A stretch of DNA of 64,000 bases from Pedobacter sp. KBS0701 (GTDB taxonomy: Bacteria > Bacteroidota > Bacteroidia > Sphingobacteriales > Sphingobacteriaceae), in contig NZ_CP042171.1 in assembly GCF_005938645.2 (NCBI RefSeq), positions 5,766,001-5,830,000 of the forward strand. The letters run 5' to 3'. Under the pieces are notes generated by a model. The model was not told the origin of the DNA and made no database searches. It saw only the letters and a program-made list of their open reading frames with translations. A program made the translations under genes and the position numbers. This document shows positions 35,197 to 42,707 of the stretch, piece after piece. Each line of letters starts with the position of its first letter. Position 1 is the first letter of the stretch.

Positions 35197-35811
35197 ATGG
35201 AAAAAAATATAAATAATACTCCCCCTTCAGGGGGCAAGGGGGTGGTCTTGGTTATCGATAACTACGATAGTTTTACCTACAATCTGGTGCATTTAATTAA
35301 TGAAGTAGGATATGAAGCGGTAGTTTGGAGAAACGATAAATTCGATTTGGCTGATGTAGAAAAGTATGATAAAATATTACTTTCACCAGGCCCGGGTATT
35401 CCTGAAGAAGCGGGGCTATTACTTGATGTGATTAAGACTTATGCACCAACTAAAAGTATTTTTGGCGTATGTTTAGGCCAACAGGCCATTGCCGAAGTTT
35501 TTGGTGGTACCTTATTAAACCTGGGCAGACCGATGCATGGAATTGCCACACCCGTAACGGTTGTAGATGGGAATGAACCATTGTTCTGGGAATGCCCGCA
35601 AACCATTAATGTTGGTCGCTACCACAGTTGGGTGGTGAGTAAAGAGAACTTCCCTTCTTGTTTAAAAATAACTGCAAGAGATCATAAAAATGAGATCATG
35701 GCGTTAAGACATGAAACATTAGATGTTCGCGGGGTACAGTTTCACCCAGAAAGTGTGTTGACGGAGTATGGGAAACAGATGATGGAGAATTGGTTGACGT
35801 CTACTCCCTAG
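35197..35811 (+). CDS. trpG: Anthranilate synthase component II (glutamine amidotransferase)
   Basis: A class I glutamine amidotransferase, 204 residues from the ATG at 35197. The catalytic Cys is in FGVCLGQQAIAEVFGG and the His-Glu pair in VQFHPESVLTEYG, so it should release ammonia for TrpE. The start is uncertain: the family normally begins at VLVIDNYDSFTYN, whose codons start at 35242 with GTG. Upstream, the frame continues through a C/G hairpin (CCCCCTTCAGGGGG) that encodes PPSGGKG and looks like an inserted repeat; other possible ATGs are at 35197 and 35167. Confidence 0.93.
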   Translation: MEKNINNTPPSGGKGVVLVIDNYDSFTYNLVHLINEVGYEAVVWRNDKFDLADVEKYDKILLSPGPGIPEEAGLLLDVIKTYAPTKSIFGVCLGQQAIAEVFGGTLLNLGRPMHGIATPVTVVDGNEPLFWECPQTINVGRYHSWVVSKENFPSCLKITARDHKNEIMALRHETLDVRGVQFHPESVLTEYGKQMMENWLTSTP

Positions 35812-35828
35812 CGCTTTATTCATCCGGT

Positions 35829-35905
35829 CGTCATCCTGAACTTGATTCAGGATCTTACTGGAATTAGTTAATTATTAGATGCTGAAACAAGTTCAGCATG
35901 ACGGA
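35829..35905. repeat. GTCATCCTGAA...TTCAGCATGAC repeat between trpG and trpC
   Basis: Ends are inverted: CGTCATCCTGAACTTGATTC and GTTCAGCATGACG. The left half itself folds (CCTGAACTTGATTCAGG). It fills most of the 102-base gap between trpG and trpC. Confidence 0.8.
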
Positions 35906-35913
35906 TTAGTAAA

Positions 35914-36696
35914 ATGAACATACTAGATAAAATCGTATTACGTAAAAAAGAAGAAATTGCTGCGGCAAAAGCTTTGGTTTCAGAAACAGATTTAGAAAAT
36001 TCGGTGCATTTTAAGCGAACACCTTATTCTTTTAAAGAGTTTTTATTGGCTGAAGATCGAACAGGGATTATTGCTGAATTTAAGCGTCGCTCGCCTTCAA
36101 AAGGTTTGATTAACGGAACAGCCGATGTTGCCGAAGTTACACAGGCCTACAATGCAGCAGGCGCATCTGCACTTTCAGTATTAACGGATGAAGATTTCTT
36201 TGGTGGTAAAACAGACGATATTCTGGCTGCTAGGGCGGTAAATAATATTCCGATCTTAAGAAAAGATTTTATGATCGATGAATACCAGATTTTGGAAGCA
36301 AAAGCCTGGGGTGCTGATATCATCTTGTTGATTGCTTCGATTTTAACCCCTCAGCAGATCAACGATTTCGGGAAATTTGCAAAAGATTTAGGCTTAAATG
36401 TGCTTTTAGAAGTGCATAACCTTGAGGAACTTGAAAGGAGCATCTGCCCGAACCTGGATGCTATCGGTGTAAACAACAGAAACCTCGGCGACTTTACGGT
36501 TGACATCCAGACTTCCTTTGATCTGGTGAACAAAATCCCGGATGAGTTTTTAAAGATCTCAGAAAGTGCTATTAGCAATCCGCAAACGATTAAGGATTTA
36601 AAAGTCGCAGGTTTTAACGGGTTTTTGATCGGTGAGAATTTCATGAAAACAGATAGTCCGGGAACTGCTATTAAAGAATTTGTGGCGCAGATATAG
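35914..36696 (+). CDS. trpC: Indole-3-glycerol-phosphate synthase
   Basis: A 260-residue TIM-barrel enzyme, usual length. Key segments are EFKRRSPSKGLI (catalytic Lys, near 53), PILRKDFMIDEYQI (near 109), LLEVHNLEEL, IGVNNRNLGDF and SESAISNPQTI, which together carry the active-site Lys, Glu and Asn residues. It closes the ring of 1-(carboxyphenylamino)-deoxyribulose phosphate to form indole glycerol phosphate. It is a stand-alone TrpC, not fused to TrpF. The usual trpD is not between trpG and trpC; a palindromic repeat stands there instead. Confidence 0.95.
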   Translation: MNILDKIVLRKKEEIAAAKALVSETDLENSVHFKRTPYSFKEFLLAEDRTGIIAEFKRRSPSKGLINGTADVAEVTQAYNAAGASALSVLTDEDFFGGKTDDILAARAVNNIPILRKDFMIDEYQILEAKAWGADIILLIASILTPQQINDFGKFAKDLGLNVLLEVHNLEELERSICPNLDAIGVNNRNLGDFTVDIQTSFDLVNKIPDEFLKISESAISNPQTIKDLKVAGFNGFLIGENFMKTDSPGTAIKEFVAQI

Positions 36697-36704
36697 CTGT
36701 TTAT

Positions 36705-36740
36705 AAACCTCGCAGATTTTTAAAACCTGCGAGGTTTGTT
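36705..36740 (+). terminator. Terminator after trpC
   Basis: AAACCTCGCAG and CTGCGAGGTTT form a perfect 11-base stem, followed by TTTGTTT-type sequence only 8 bases after the trpC stop. It ends the operon, so trpF, trpB and trpA are not downstream. Confidence 0.7.
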
Positions 36741-36782
36741 TCAAGCTTCCATAAACTAAGGACTTCAGTCTTTTATTAAAAT

Positions 36783-36877
36783 AAACCTGATAAAGCGGAA
36801 AACCCACAGCGAGGTATGGCGAGGATTTGAAGCGATAGCAGGACTTTTGCAACCGAAGTGCACAGAACCCTGATTTC
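36783..36877. repeat. Modular dispersed repeat, 3' half (copy 1)
   Basis: Contains AAACCTGATAAAGCGG, GCGATAGCAGGACTTTTGC and ACAGAACCCTGATTT. The same order of words, diverged, is found at 43819-43904. No 5' half is present here. The rest of 36878-37040 shows no gene. Confidence 0.6.
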
Positions 36878-37040
36878 CTAAAAATAATATTTTAACCACC
36901 TTCAGGCACTTGAGCGCACCAGGTGTTGTGATTTGGTAGAGCTGCTATGGAAGCCGTGACAATCCTTTTCTCAAAAGGGAACTAAAAACATTTATTGCAT
37001 CCGCATGGTTTGTTAGTGGATTTACACGTTGGCAAATTCG

Positions 37041-37048
37041 TATATTTG
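37041..37048 (+). promoter_or_regulatory. -7 box for hflX
   Basis: TATATTTG is an exact TAnnTTTG match, 10 bases before the ATG at 37059. A start at 37029 would lie upstream of the box. Confidence 0.45.
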
Positions 37049-37058
37049 CCTTAATTAC

Positions 37059-38249
37059 ATGGGAAAACAAAAAACATACGATACTGCCGTTGTGCAGGAA
37101 CGGGCAATTTTAGTCGGAGTCGTTACTCCTGGTGAAAAAGAAGCCCAAACAAAAGAATATTTAGATGAGCTGGCCTTTTTGGTTGATACAGCTGGTGGGA
37201 AGGTGGAAAATGTTTTTACTCAAAAAATGTTGAAACCAGAGCGTGCTACATTTGTGGGTACAGGTAAGCTGGAAGAAATTAAAGCTTACGTAAAATCAGA
37301 AGAAATCGATGTGGTTGTTTTTGATGATGAGCTATCGCCGTCGCAACTACGTAATATCGACCGTGAACTTGGTGTGAAAGTGCTGGATAGAAGTAATTTA
37401 ATTCTTGATATTTTTGCCAACAGGGCCCAAACTGCGCAGGCAAAAACACAGGTAGAATTAGCACAGTTACAATACGTTTTACCACGTTTAACAGGCATGT
37501 GGACCCACTTAGAACGGCAGAAAGGTGGTATCGGGATGCGTGGACCGGGTGAAACCCAGATTGAAAGTGACAGACGTATTATTCTAAATAAAATCTCTCT
37601 GTTAAAAGAACGTTTAAGAAATATCGACCGTCAGAATGAAACGCAGCGTAAAAACCGTGGTCAGCTGATTCGGGTGGCCCTGGTTGGTTATACTAACGTG
37701 GGTAAATCGACCATTATGAACATGCTTTCGAAATCGGAAGTATTTGCAGAGAACAAGTTGTTTGCAACCTTAGATACGACTGTACGTAAAGTAGTGATCG
37801 AAAATTTACCATTCCTGCTTTCTGATACCGTTGGGTTTATCCGCAAACTGCCTCACCATTTGGTAGAATGTTTTAAGTCTACTTTAGATGAGGTGCGTGA
37901 GGCGGACTTATTAATTCACGTGGTGGATGTTTCGCACCCCAACTTCGAAGATCAGATCAACACAGTTAACGAAACATTGAAAGATATTGGTGCCATTGAT
38001 AAAGACATGATTTTAGTTTTTAATAAAATAGACGCCTATGTTTCGCCAGAGGTCGACAATGAAGAGGATGATGGAAAGCTTACTTTAGAAGACTTCAAAA
38101 AAAGCTGGATGAGCCACGATAAAGTGCCTGTACTGTTTATTTCAGCTACAGAAAAAGAGAACCTTGAAGAGTTTAAAACATTATTGTACGATAAGGTTAA
38201 AGCTGCGCACGTAGCGAGGTACCCGTATGATAGTAATTTGTTGTATTAG
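37059..38249 (+). CDS. hflX: GTPase HflX
   Basis: A 396-residue ribosome-associated GTPase. The N-terminal HflX domain (about 15-175) contains FVGTGKLEEIK and the glycine-rich GIGMRGPGETQIESDRR (near 170). The G domain has G1 GYTNVGKST, G3 DTVGFI and G4 NKID. It splits stalled or heat-damaged ribosomes. The ATG at 37059 (MGKQKTYD) was chosen because a perfect -7 box lies between it and the earlier in-frame TTG. It has its own promoter after the trp terminator. Confidence 0.95.
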   Translation: MGKQKTYDTAVVQERAILVGVVTPGEKEAQTKEYLDELAFLVDTAGGKVENVFTQKMLKPERATFVGTGKLEEIKAYVKSEEIDVVVFDDELSPSQLRNIDRELGVKVLDRSNLILDIFANRAQTAQAKTQVELAQLQYVLPRLTGMWTHLERQKGGIGMRGPGETQIESDRRIILNKISLLKERLRNIDRQNETQRKNRGQLIRVALVGYTNVGKSTIMNMLSKSEVFAENKLFATLDTTVRKVVIENLPFLLSDTVGFIRKLPHHLVECFKSTLDEVREADLLIHVVDVSHPNFEDQINTVNETLKDIGAIDKDMILVFNKIDAYVSPEVDNEEDDGKLTLEDFKKSWMSHDKVPVLFISATEKENLEEFKTLLYDKVKAAHVARYPYDSNLLY

Positions 38250-38342
38250 ATTAAATTCCGTCAATATATTGCGGAAATAAGCTTTACAGCTTTTAAATAT
38301 AAGCCTAAGTTTGATAACATTCAGATGTTTCTAACTTAGAAT

Positions 38343-38408
38343 CGTCACCCTGAATTTATTTCAGGGTCTATTTGTAGTCGAGATGCTGAAATGAATTCAG
38401 CAGGACGG
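38343..38408. repeat. GTCACCCTGAA...TTCAGCAGGAC repeat
   Basis: Left half CCCTGAATTTATTTCAGGG folds on itself, and the right half GCTGAAATGAATTCAGC does as well. Same family as 35829-35905. Confidence 0.75.
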
Positions 38409-38510
38409 ATCGCCTTAGAATAATATTAATTGAACTCGGGTTGTGGGTTCAAAAGTTTTACATTTTTAGAATATTTATTATTGATACCATTTAATATCAG
38501 TAGACTAGTG

Positions 38511-38619
38511 ATGGTCTGATAATTGAGTATTGGTTATTGATAATTTTAAAACCTTATCAGTTTAATATTATCTACCTTGTATGGTCTGATAATTGATTAT
38601 TGGTAATTGATAATTATAA
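38511..38619 (+). repeat. Direct repeat upstream of rbfA
   Basis: Two copies of about 39 bases, both starting ATGGTCTGATAATTGA and including ATTGATAATT, at 38511-38549 and 38581-38619, spaced 70 bases apart. They differ at only a few positions. The second copy ends 5 bases before the rbfA ATG. Confidence 0.8.
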
Positions 38620-38623
38620 CATT

Positions 38624-39001
38624 ATGGAAAGTAAACGTCAGCAGAAATTTGCAGGAGTATTACAAGAGGAGTTGGCACAGGTTTTTCAGCGTGAAGGTGC
38701 TGCATTTTTGCCTAATACATTGGTAACCATTACGCGTGTGAGGGTTTCGCCAGATCTGGCCGTAGCCAAGGTTTACCTGAGCTTTTTTAATACCAATAAT
38801 ACCACACTTTCTATCAATACCGTTAATGCGCATGCAGGTGAGATCAGGTATAAACTGGGCAGCCGTATCCGTCATCAGGTAAGGGTGGTGCCAGAACTTA
38901 CTTTCTTTGTGGATGATACCAACGAATATGTAGAACGTATGGATCATCTTTTCGATAAGATTGCAAAGGAACCAAGACAAAAAGACGAAGACAGCGAATA
39001 G
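38624..39001 (+). CDS. rbfA: Ribosome-binding factor A
   Basis: A 125-residue KH-type protein of normal RbfA length. Visible marks are ESKRQQKFAGVLQEELAQV at the N-terminus, VTITRVRVSPDLAVAKVYLS in the centre and the KH region ending FFVDDTNEYVERMDHLFDKI. It binds 16S rRNA during 30S maturation. The ATG at 38624 was preferred to an earlier in-frame ATG-less extension (38600) that runs through a direct repeat. A hemolysin III-like gene starts 6 bases after the stop, so they form an operon. Confidence 0.92.
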   Translation: MESKRQQKFAGVLQEELAQVFQREGAAFLPNTLVTITRVRVSPDLAVAKVYLSFFNTNNTTLSINTVNAHAGEIRYKLGSRIRHQVRVVPELTFFVDDTNEYVERMDHLFDKIAKEPRQKDEDSE

Positions 39002-39007
39002 TTTTTT

Positions 39008-39637
39008 GTGAGGAAGCTAAGGGAACCCGTCAATTTCTTCACACATTTTATCCCGGCATTAATTGCAATTCCGGCTGGATATATATTGCTCCGCAAGTGC
39101 CATACCCCGATTGAATTTACGGCTGCCTGGATTTACAGCATCGGAACCTTTATTCTTTTTGGGGTAAGCGCCATGTACCATGGTTATCCTGCTACAGATT
39201 ATGGCGTCCGCTTTTGGCAGAAATTTGATCATTGCTGCATTTATTTAATGATTGCTGGTTCTTATACGCCAACGGCCTTATTGGTTTTTGATGGCTGGCT
39301 GCGTTGGAGCTTGTTCGCTATTGTATGGATTATTGCCGTTGCAGGCTGCGTGCTCAAAATATTCAATCGGTTAAAAAGTACGGCCATATCGTTATCCATT
39401 TATATCTTAATGGGCTGTTTAATTGTACCGCTGCTACAGAAAATGCTTGGGACTTTGCCCATCGGTGCAATTTTATGGTTACTGCTTGGAGGTGTTTTTT
39501 ATATCGGCGGAACTTATTATTACGCGATGGATAAACAGTTGTCCAGGTGGATGCACAGTCATGAATTATGGCATCTTTTTGTAATAGGCGGAGCTTTATC
39601 GCACTACATTTATAATTTCATGTATATCTTTAAATAA
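39008..39637 (+). CDS. Hemolysin III/YqfA-like seven-helix membrane protein (PAQR family)
   Basis: A 209-residue protein with seven predicted helices. The PAQR-type motif residues are visible: SAMYHGYPA (near 57), FDHCCIYLMIAGSYTP (near 75) and the C-terminal SHELWHLFVIGGALSHY, with three histidines likely to hold a metal ion. These are shared with progestin/adiponectin receptors and Bacillus hemolysin III; in bacteria they are thought to be membrane hydrolases, function uncertain. The start is GTG at 39008, 6 bases after rbfA. Confidence 0.9.
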   Translation: MRKLREPVNFFTHFIPALIAIPAGYILLRKCHTPIEFTAAWIYSIGTFILFGVSAMYHGYPATDYGVRFWQKFDHCCIYLMIAGSYTPTALLVFDGWLRWSLFAIVWIIAVAGCVLKIFNRLKSTAISLSIYILMGCLIVPLLQKMLGTLPIGAILWLLLGGVFYIGGTYYYAMDKQLSRWMHSHELWHLFVIGGALSHYIYNFMYIFK

Positions 39638-39643
39638 TTGCAA

Positions 39644-40330
39644 ATGCGAACTTTCGAGCAAGTTATTCAGTCAAATGCCGCATTGATCCGAAAAGTTGTT
39701 GATTTTGATGTAAAACAAGATCGGCTTCTGCCTTTGGATTTTACAGCGGCCAATACGGAATTAACAGATGAAATTTTGGACGATACCGATCTGTTCTCCG
39801 ATTGGGTAGATGAAAAGCTGGCTAAAAACAATGCCCGCTACGGAATTGGCGGATACAACGAACACCGCACCATTTATTCGAGAAGTGCACATTTTGATAC
39901 TGAAGAAGAACCCCGCAGGTTACATTTAGGTGTGGATATTTGGGGACCCGCCGGAACACCGATCTACAATTTTTACGATGCAACTGTGCAAAGTTTTGCC
40001 TATAACGATAACCTTGGCGATTACGGTGCTACCATCATTCTGACCTACGAAATAGATGGTTTTAAATTTAACGCCTTATACGGGCATTTAAGTTTGGCTT
40101 CTTTAAATGGACTGGAGGAAGGTAAATTTATCCCTGCAGGAACAAAAATTGCAGAACTGGGTGCAAAAGAAGAAAATGGATCATGGCCACCGCATCTTCA
40201 TTTTCAATTGATGAAGGATATGGGTGGACTAAAAGGCGATTATCCTGGCGTTTGTAAGTTTAGTGAAAGGGAAAAATACCTGGACAATTGCCCTAATCCG
40301 GATTTAATTTTGAAGGCTACTTTTTCTTAA
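39644..40330 (+). CDS. M23-family metallopeptidase without signal peptide
   Basis: A 228-residue protein. The LytM/M23 core lies at about 85-210. The metal site is present: HLGVDIWGPAGTP (HxxxD) and PHLHFQLM (HxH), plus YGHLS. Most relatives are exported to cut peptidoglycan cross-links, but here no signal peptide or membrane helix is seen at the N-terminus (MRTFEQVIQSNAAL). Either it works in the cytoplasm or is exported by another route. The ATG at 39644 was chosen over TTG at 39638. It starts 6 bases after the hemolysin III-like stop, so it is the third gene of the rbfA operon. Confidence 0.85.
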   Translation: MRTFEQVIQSNAALIRKVVDFDVKQDRLLPLDFTAANTELTDEILDDTDLFSDWVDEKLAKNNARYGIGGYNEHRTIYSRSAHFDTEEEPRRLHLGVDIWGPAGTPIYNFYDATVQSFAYNDNLGDYGATIILTYEIDGFKFNALYGHLSLASLNGLEEGKFIPAGTKIAELGAKEENGSWPPHLHFQLMKDMGGLKGDYPGVCKFSEREKYLDNCPNPDLILKATFS

Positions 40331-40720
40331 CTGCAAAGAAAATAAGGAATGCGCAAAGGGGCAAAGTTTTTTCTGTGCTTTCGGTGCCTCTGTGGCCAAA
40401 TACGATGTTACAAACTTAACTACAGAGAGAACAGAGGGAAGGCACTGAGGCCTCAGAGAGATTTTTTTGCGATCATTATTCCCAACTTGATTGGGAACCA
40501 CGAAGTGTTTATGAATTCCTTTGAAAAGAGAAAAACTGATGAATAATCGTAATGCAATAATGCGGGAATGACGACCTTACTATTTAAATTAAACTCCTCA
40601 TTTTCTATGTGATTAAATTATCGGCAATCTATCCGTGTTTCTATGCTTCCGTGGCTAAAACTCTTTTTTCCTCTGCGAAAAACTTTGTATTCTCTGCGGT
40701 TAAAACCGTAAATTAGTACA
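40331..40720. repeat. 390-base repeat-rich region without genes
   Basis: Contains short words of the type CTCTGTGGCC / CTCTGCGGTTAAA in both orientations (40380-40395, 40425-40460, 40650-40712), a common dispersed repeat style in this phylum. It also contains ATTCCCAACTTGATTGGGAA (40478-40497) and GCGGGAATGACG (40562-40573), the halves of a GTCAT-type repeat separated by about 64 bases. Open frames here are shadows. Confidence 0.55.
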
Positions 40721-41374
40721 ATGAAAAACCTGTTCACCATTTGTTTACTTTTTTGCTGTTCACTGGCGATGGGCCAGGTTCAGTTTAAATCTGGGAAAAA
40801 TGGTTTTGTCAATTTTTTAAGAGAGAATACGGTTTATCCCAGGTTTTCTAAAGATAATTGTATCCAGGGAATGGTAAATGTGAGTTTTAAGCTTAATACA
40901 CAAGGCCAGGTTTATTTTTCAAAAGTGAGCAAAGGCATACTGTCTGACCTGGATGAAGAAGCCCTTCGGCTGGTGCGTTTAAGCAGTGGAAAATGGCAGG
41001 TTCCTGCGGGTTACGATACCACTGTTTCGATTGTTGCTCCGGTTAATTTTGTACTTTCAGGTTATAACTGTGAAGGAAAATCGAGCGAAGAAATGCAGGA
41101 GTCCATCCGAAGCTATCAGGCAGAAGAAGCTTTAACCAATTCGGTCATTAATTTTTATAAAAACATCGATCAGGCAAAACCAGGACAAGAAGCTCAGATC
41201 ATTGCCATTAAAAATCAATTGGGCATTGATGATGAGTATCTCGATGACAGGATAAAAATGGCCTTAAAAAAAATTAAGCAGGGTGATAAACAGGGAGCCT
41301 GCGAAGATTTCATCTTTGTTAAATATATGGGCAGTAAAAAAGCTGATGATTATTTGGCTCAATATTGCAAGTAA
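40721..41374 (+). CDS. Exported TonB C-terminal-like protein
   Basis: A 217-residue protein with a signal peptide (to about residue 18, LAMGQVQF). Residues about 25-115 resemble the TonB C-terminal domain: GFVNFLRENTVYPRF, then CIQGMVNVSFKLNTQGQVYF and VSKGILSDLDEEALRLVRLS. This domain in Bacteroidota is common in energy transducers and in stand-alone periplasmic proteins; there is no transmembrane anchor other than the signal peptide. The remainder (about 130-217) is Lys/Gln/Asp-rich and helical, with two Cys. Role unknown. It is followed after 9 bases by a small membrane protein gene. Confidence 0.75.
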   Translation: MKNLFTICLLFCCSLAMGQVQFKSGKNGFVNFLRENTVYPRFSKDNCIQGMVNVSFKLNTQGQVYFSKVSKGILSDLDEEALRLVRLSSGKWQVPAGYDTTVSIVAPVNFVLSGYNCEGKSSEEMQESIRSYQAEEALTNSVINFYKNIDQAKPGQEAQIIAIKNQLGIDDEYLDDRIKMALKKIKQGDKQGACEDFIFVKYMGSKKADDYLAQYCK

Positions 41375-41383
41375 AATAAATTA

Positions 41384-41788
41384 ATGAAAAACAGTACCCG
41401 ATTTTTTGCCTTATTGGATATCATTAGCATTGCATTATTGGCTAAACAATTCTGGCAGATTTTAACACATTTAAATGAAATTCCAGATCAGGTGTTGTCA
41501 CAGGCAAAGGTAATTTTACTGTTGCCTTTATTTGTGTCACTTTTTATTTCTGCGATCGGTTTAATCCTATTTAAAAAAATCGGCTTTATCACCTATTATA
41601 TCCAGTTTCCTTTTCGTTTGGTGGTATGGGTATTTTCTATAGGTTTTATCACTTATTTGCCGGAAATTTTAAATCTTGGCGAGCGCTGGTTTGATATTTT
41701 ATTCCGTGTCTGTTTCATTGCCGAATTTTTCAGGTTGTATTTCACCATTAAAATTCACCGTGCATCACCCAATAGCTATCTGGTCTGA
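41384..41788 (+). CDS. Small four-helix membrane protein of unknown function
   Basis: A 134-residue protein with four hydrophobic helices (about 8-28, 43-63, 70-93, 103-122). I recognise no motif. It is preceded by the TonB-C-like gene with 9 bases between, so it is likely in the same operon. Its 3' end overlaps the end of the convergent lipid kinase gene by 24 bases. Confidence 0.7.
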   Translation: MKNSTRFFALLDIISIALLAKQFWQILTHLNEIPDQVLSQAKVILLLPLFVSLFISAIGLILFKKIGFITYYIQFPFRLVVWVFSIGFITYLPEILNLGERWFDILFRVCFIAEFFRLYFTIKIHRASPNSYLV

Positions 41789-42649
41789 TTGGTTGGGTAA
41801 AACTACGGTTATTGCAGCGGGTAAAATTTTCGCTTCAACAGTATTTACCCTGCCAATATATTCTCCATCTACCTGAAAATGTGCCTGGTGTTTAGAAACA
41901 ATTTTTACCTCAGCCGTTTGAAACACTTCTATTTTCTTGGGATTAAAAGGCAATTTGGTAATCCAGATTTTTAATATTTCGAGGTAAGAGTAATCCTTTA
42001 CCAAAATCACTTCAAAAAGTTCATCATCTAATTTTCCATCAGGATTGATCTTTAGTCCGGAGCCATACATGGTGGCATTAGCAATGGCCACCATCGCAGC
42101 TTTAGAGTTAACGGTTTCATCTTTAAGCTTCAGTTGTACTTCCATGCGGCGGTGATTCCACAAGGCATGCCAGGTGGCTTTTGCATAGCCCCACATGCCA
42201 CGTTCGGGCATGGTATCGAATTTCTTTACCAAATAGGCATTAAAACCCAGGTCGGATAAATGGATGCAGATTTCATCGTTCAGTTTAACCACATGTATTT
42301 TCTTTAACCGGCCTTCCTCTAAAAGCGCTAAAGCCAATTCAATATCAGTAGGAATGCCCAGTTCCTTCGCCATCCCATTCGCTGAGCCTGCAGGGATAAT
42401 CCCAATGGGGGTTTCGGTATTCAATAAACATTCCGCTACAAGTTTTAATGTCCCGTCGCCGCCAACAGCCACTACACGGTCGGCTTTTGAGTCGTTTATT
42501 TTTGCTTTTATTTTATCTAAAGAGCAGTCTTTTGGCAGTTCGAATAGATCGATTTCAGTGTTTTTTACCTCGAAATGTGCAGAAATTACTTCCTTTAAGT
42601 TTATATCGTGACTGCCTGAGCCCGGATTGATGATGAAGAGTAATTTCAT
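41765..42649 (-). CDS. Diacylglycerol/lipid kinase (DagK/YegS family)
   Basis: A 294-residue lipid kinase. The N-terminus has the P-loop-like INPGSGSHD (near 7), then the catalytic motif VAVGGDGTLKLVAE (near 60) and GIIPAGSANGMAKELGIP (near 83), which bind ATP and Mg. The C-terminal beta-sandwich follows, with KINPDGKLDDELFEV typical of the family. It phosphorylates diacylglycerol or a similar lipid to phosphatidate. It is divergent from an APP1-type phosphatidate phosphatase; only 58 bases separate the start codons. Confidence 0.92.
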   Translation of the reverse strand: MKLLFIINPGSGSHDINLKEVISAHFEVKNTEIDLFELPKDCSLDKIKAKINDSKADRVVAVGGDGTLKLVAECLLNTETPIGIIPAGSANGMAKELGIPTDIELALALLEEGRLKKIHVVKLNDEICIHLSDLGFNAYLVKKFDTMPERGMWGYAKATWHALWNHRRMEVQLKLKDETVNSKAAMVAIANATMYGSGLKINPDGKLDDELFEVILVKDYSYLEILKIWITKLPFNPKKIEVFQTAEVKIVSKHQAHFQVDGEYIGRVNTVEAKILPAAITVVLPNQSDQIAIG

Positions 42650-42707
42650 GGTGGATGCCTTATGTTTACTTCACAAACAACTTTTAATAAACTCTGTTTT
42701 AATAACG

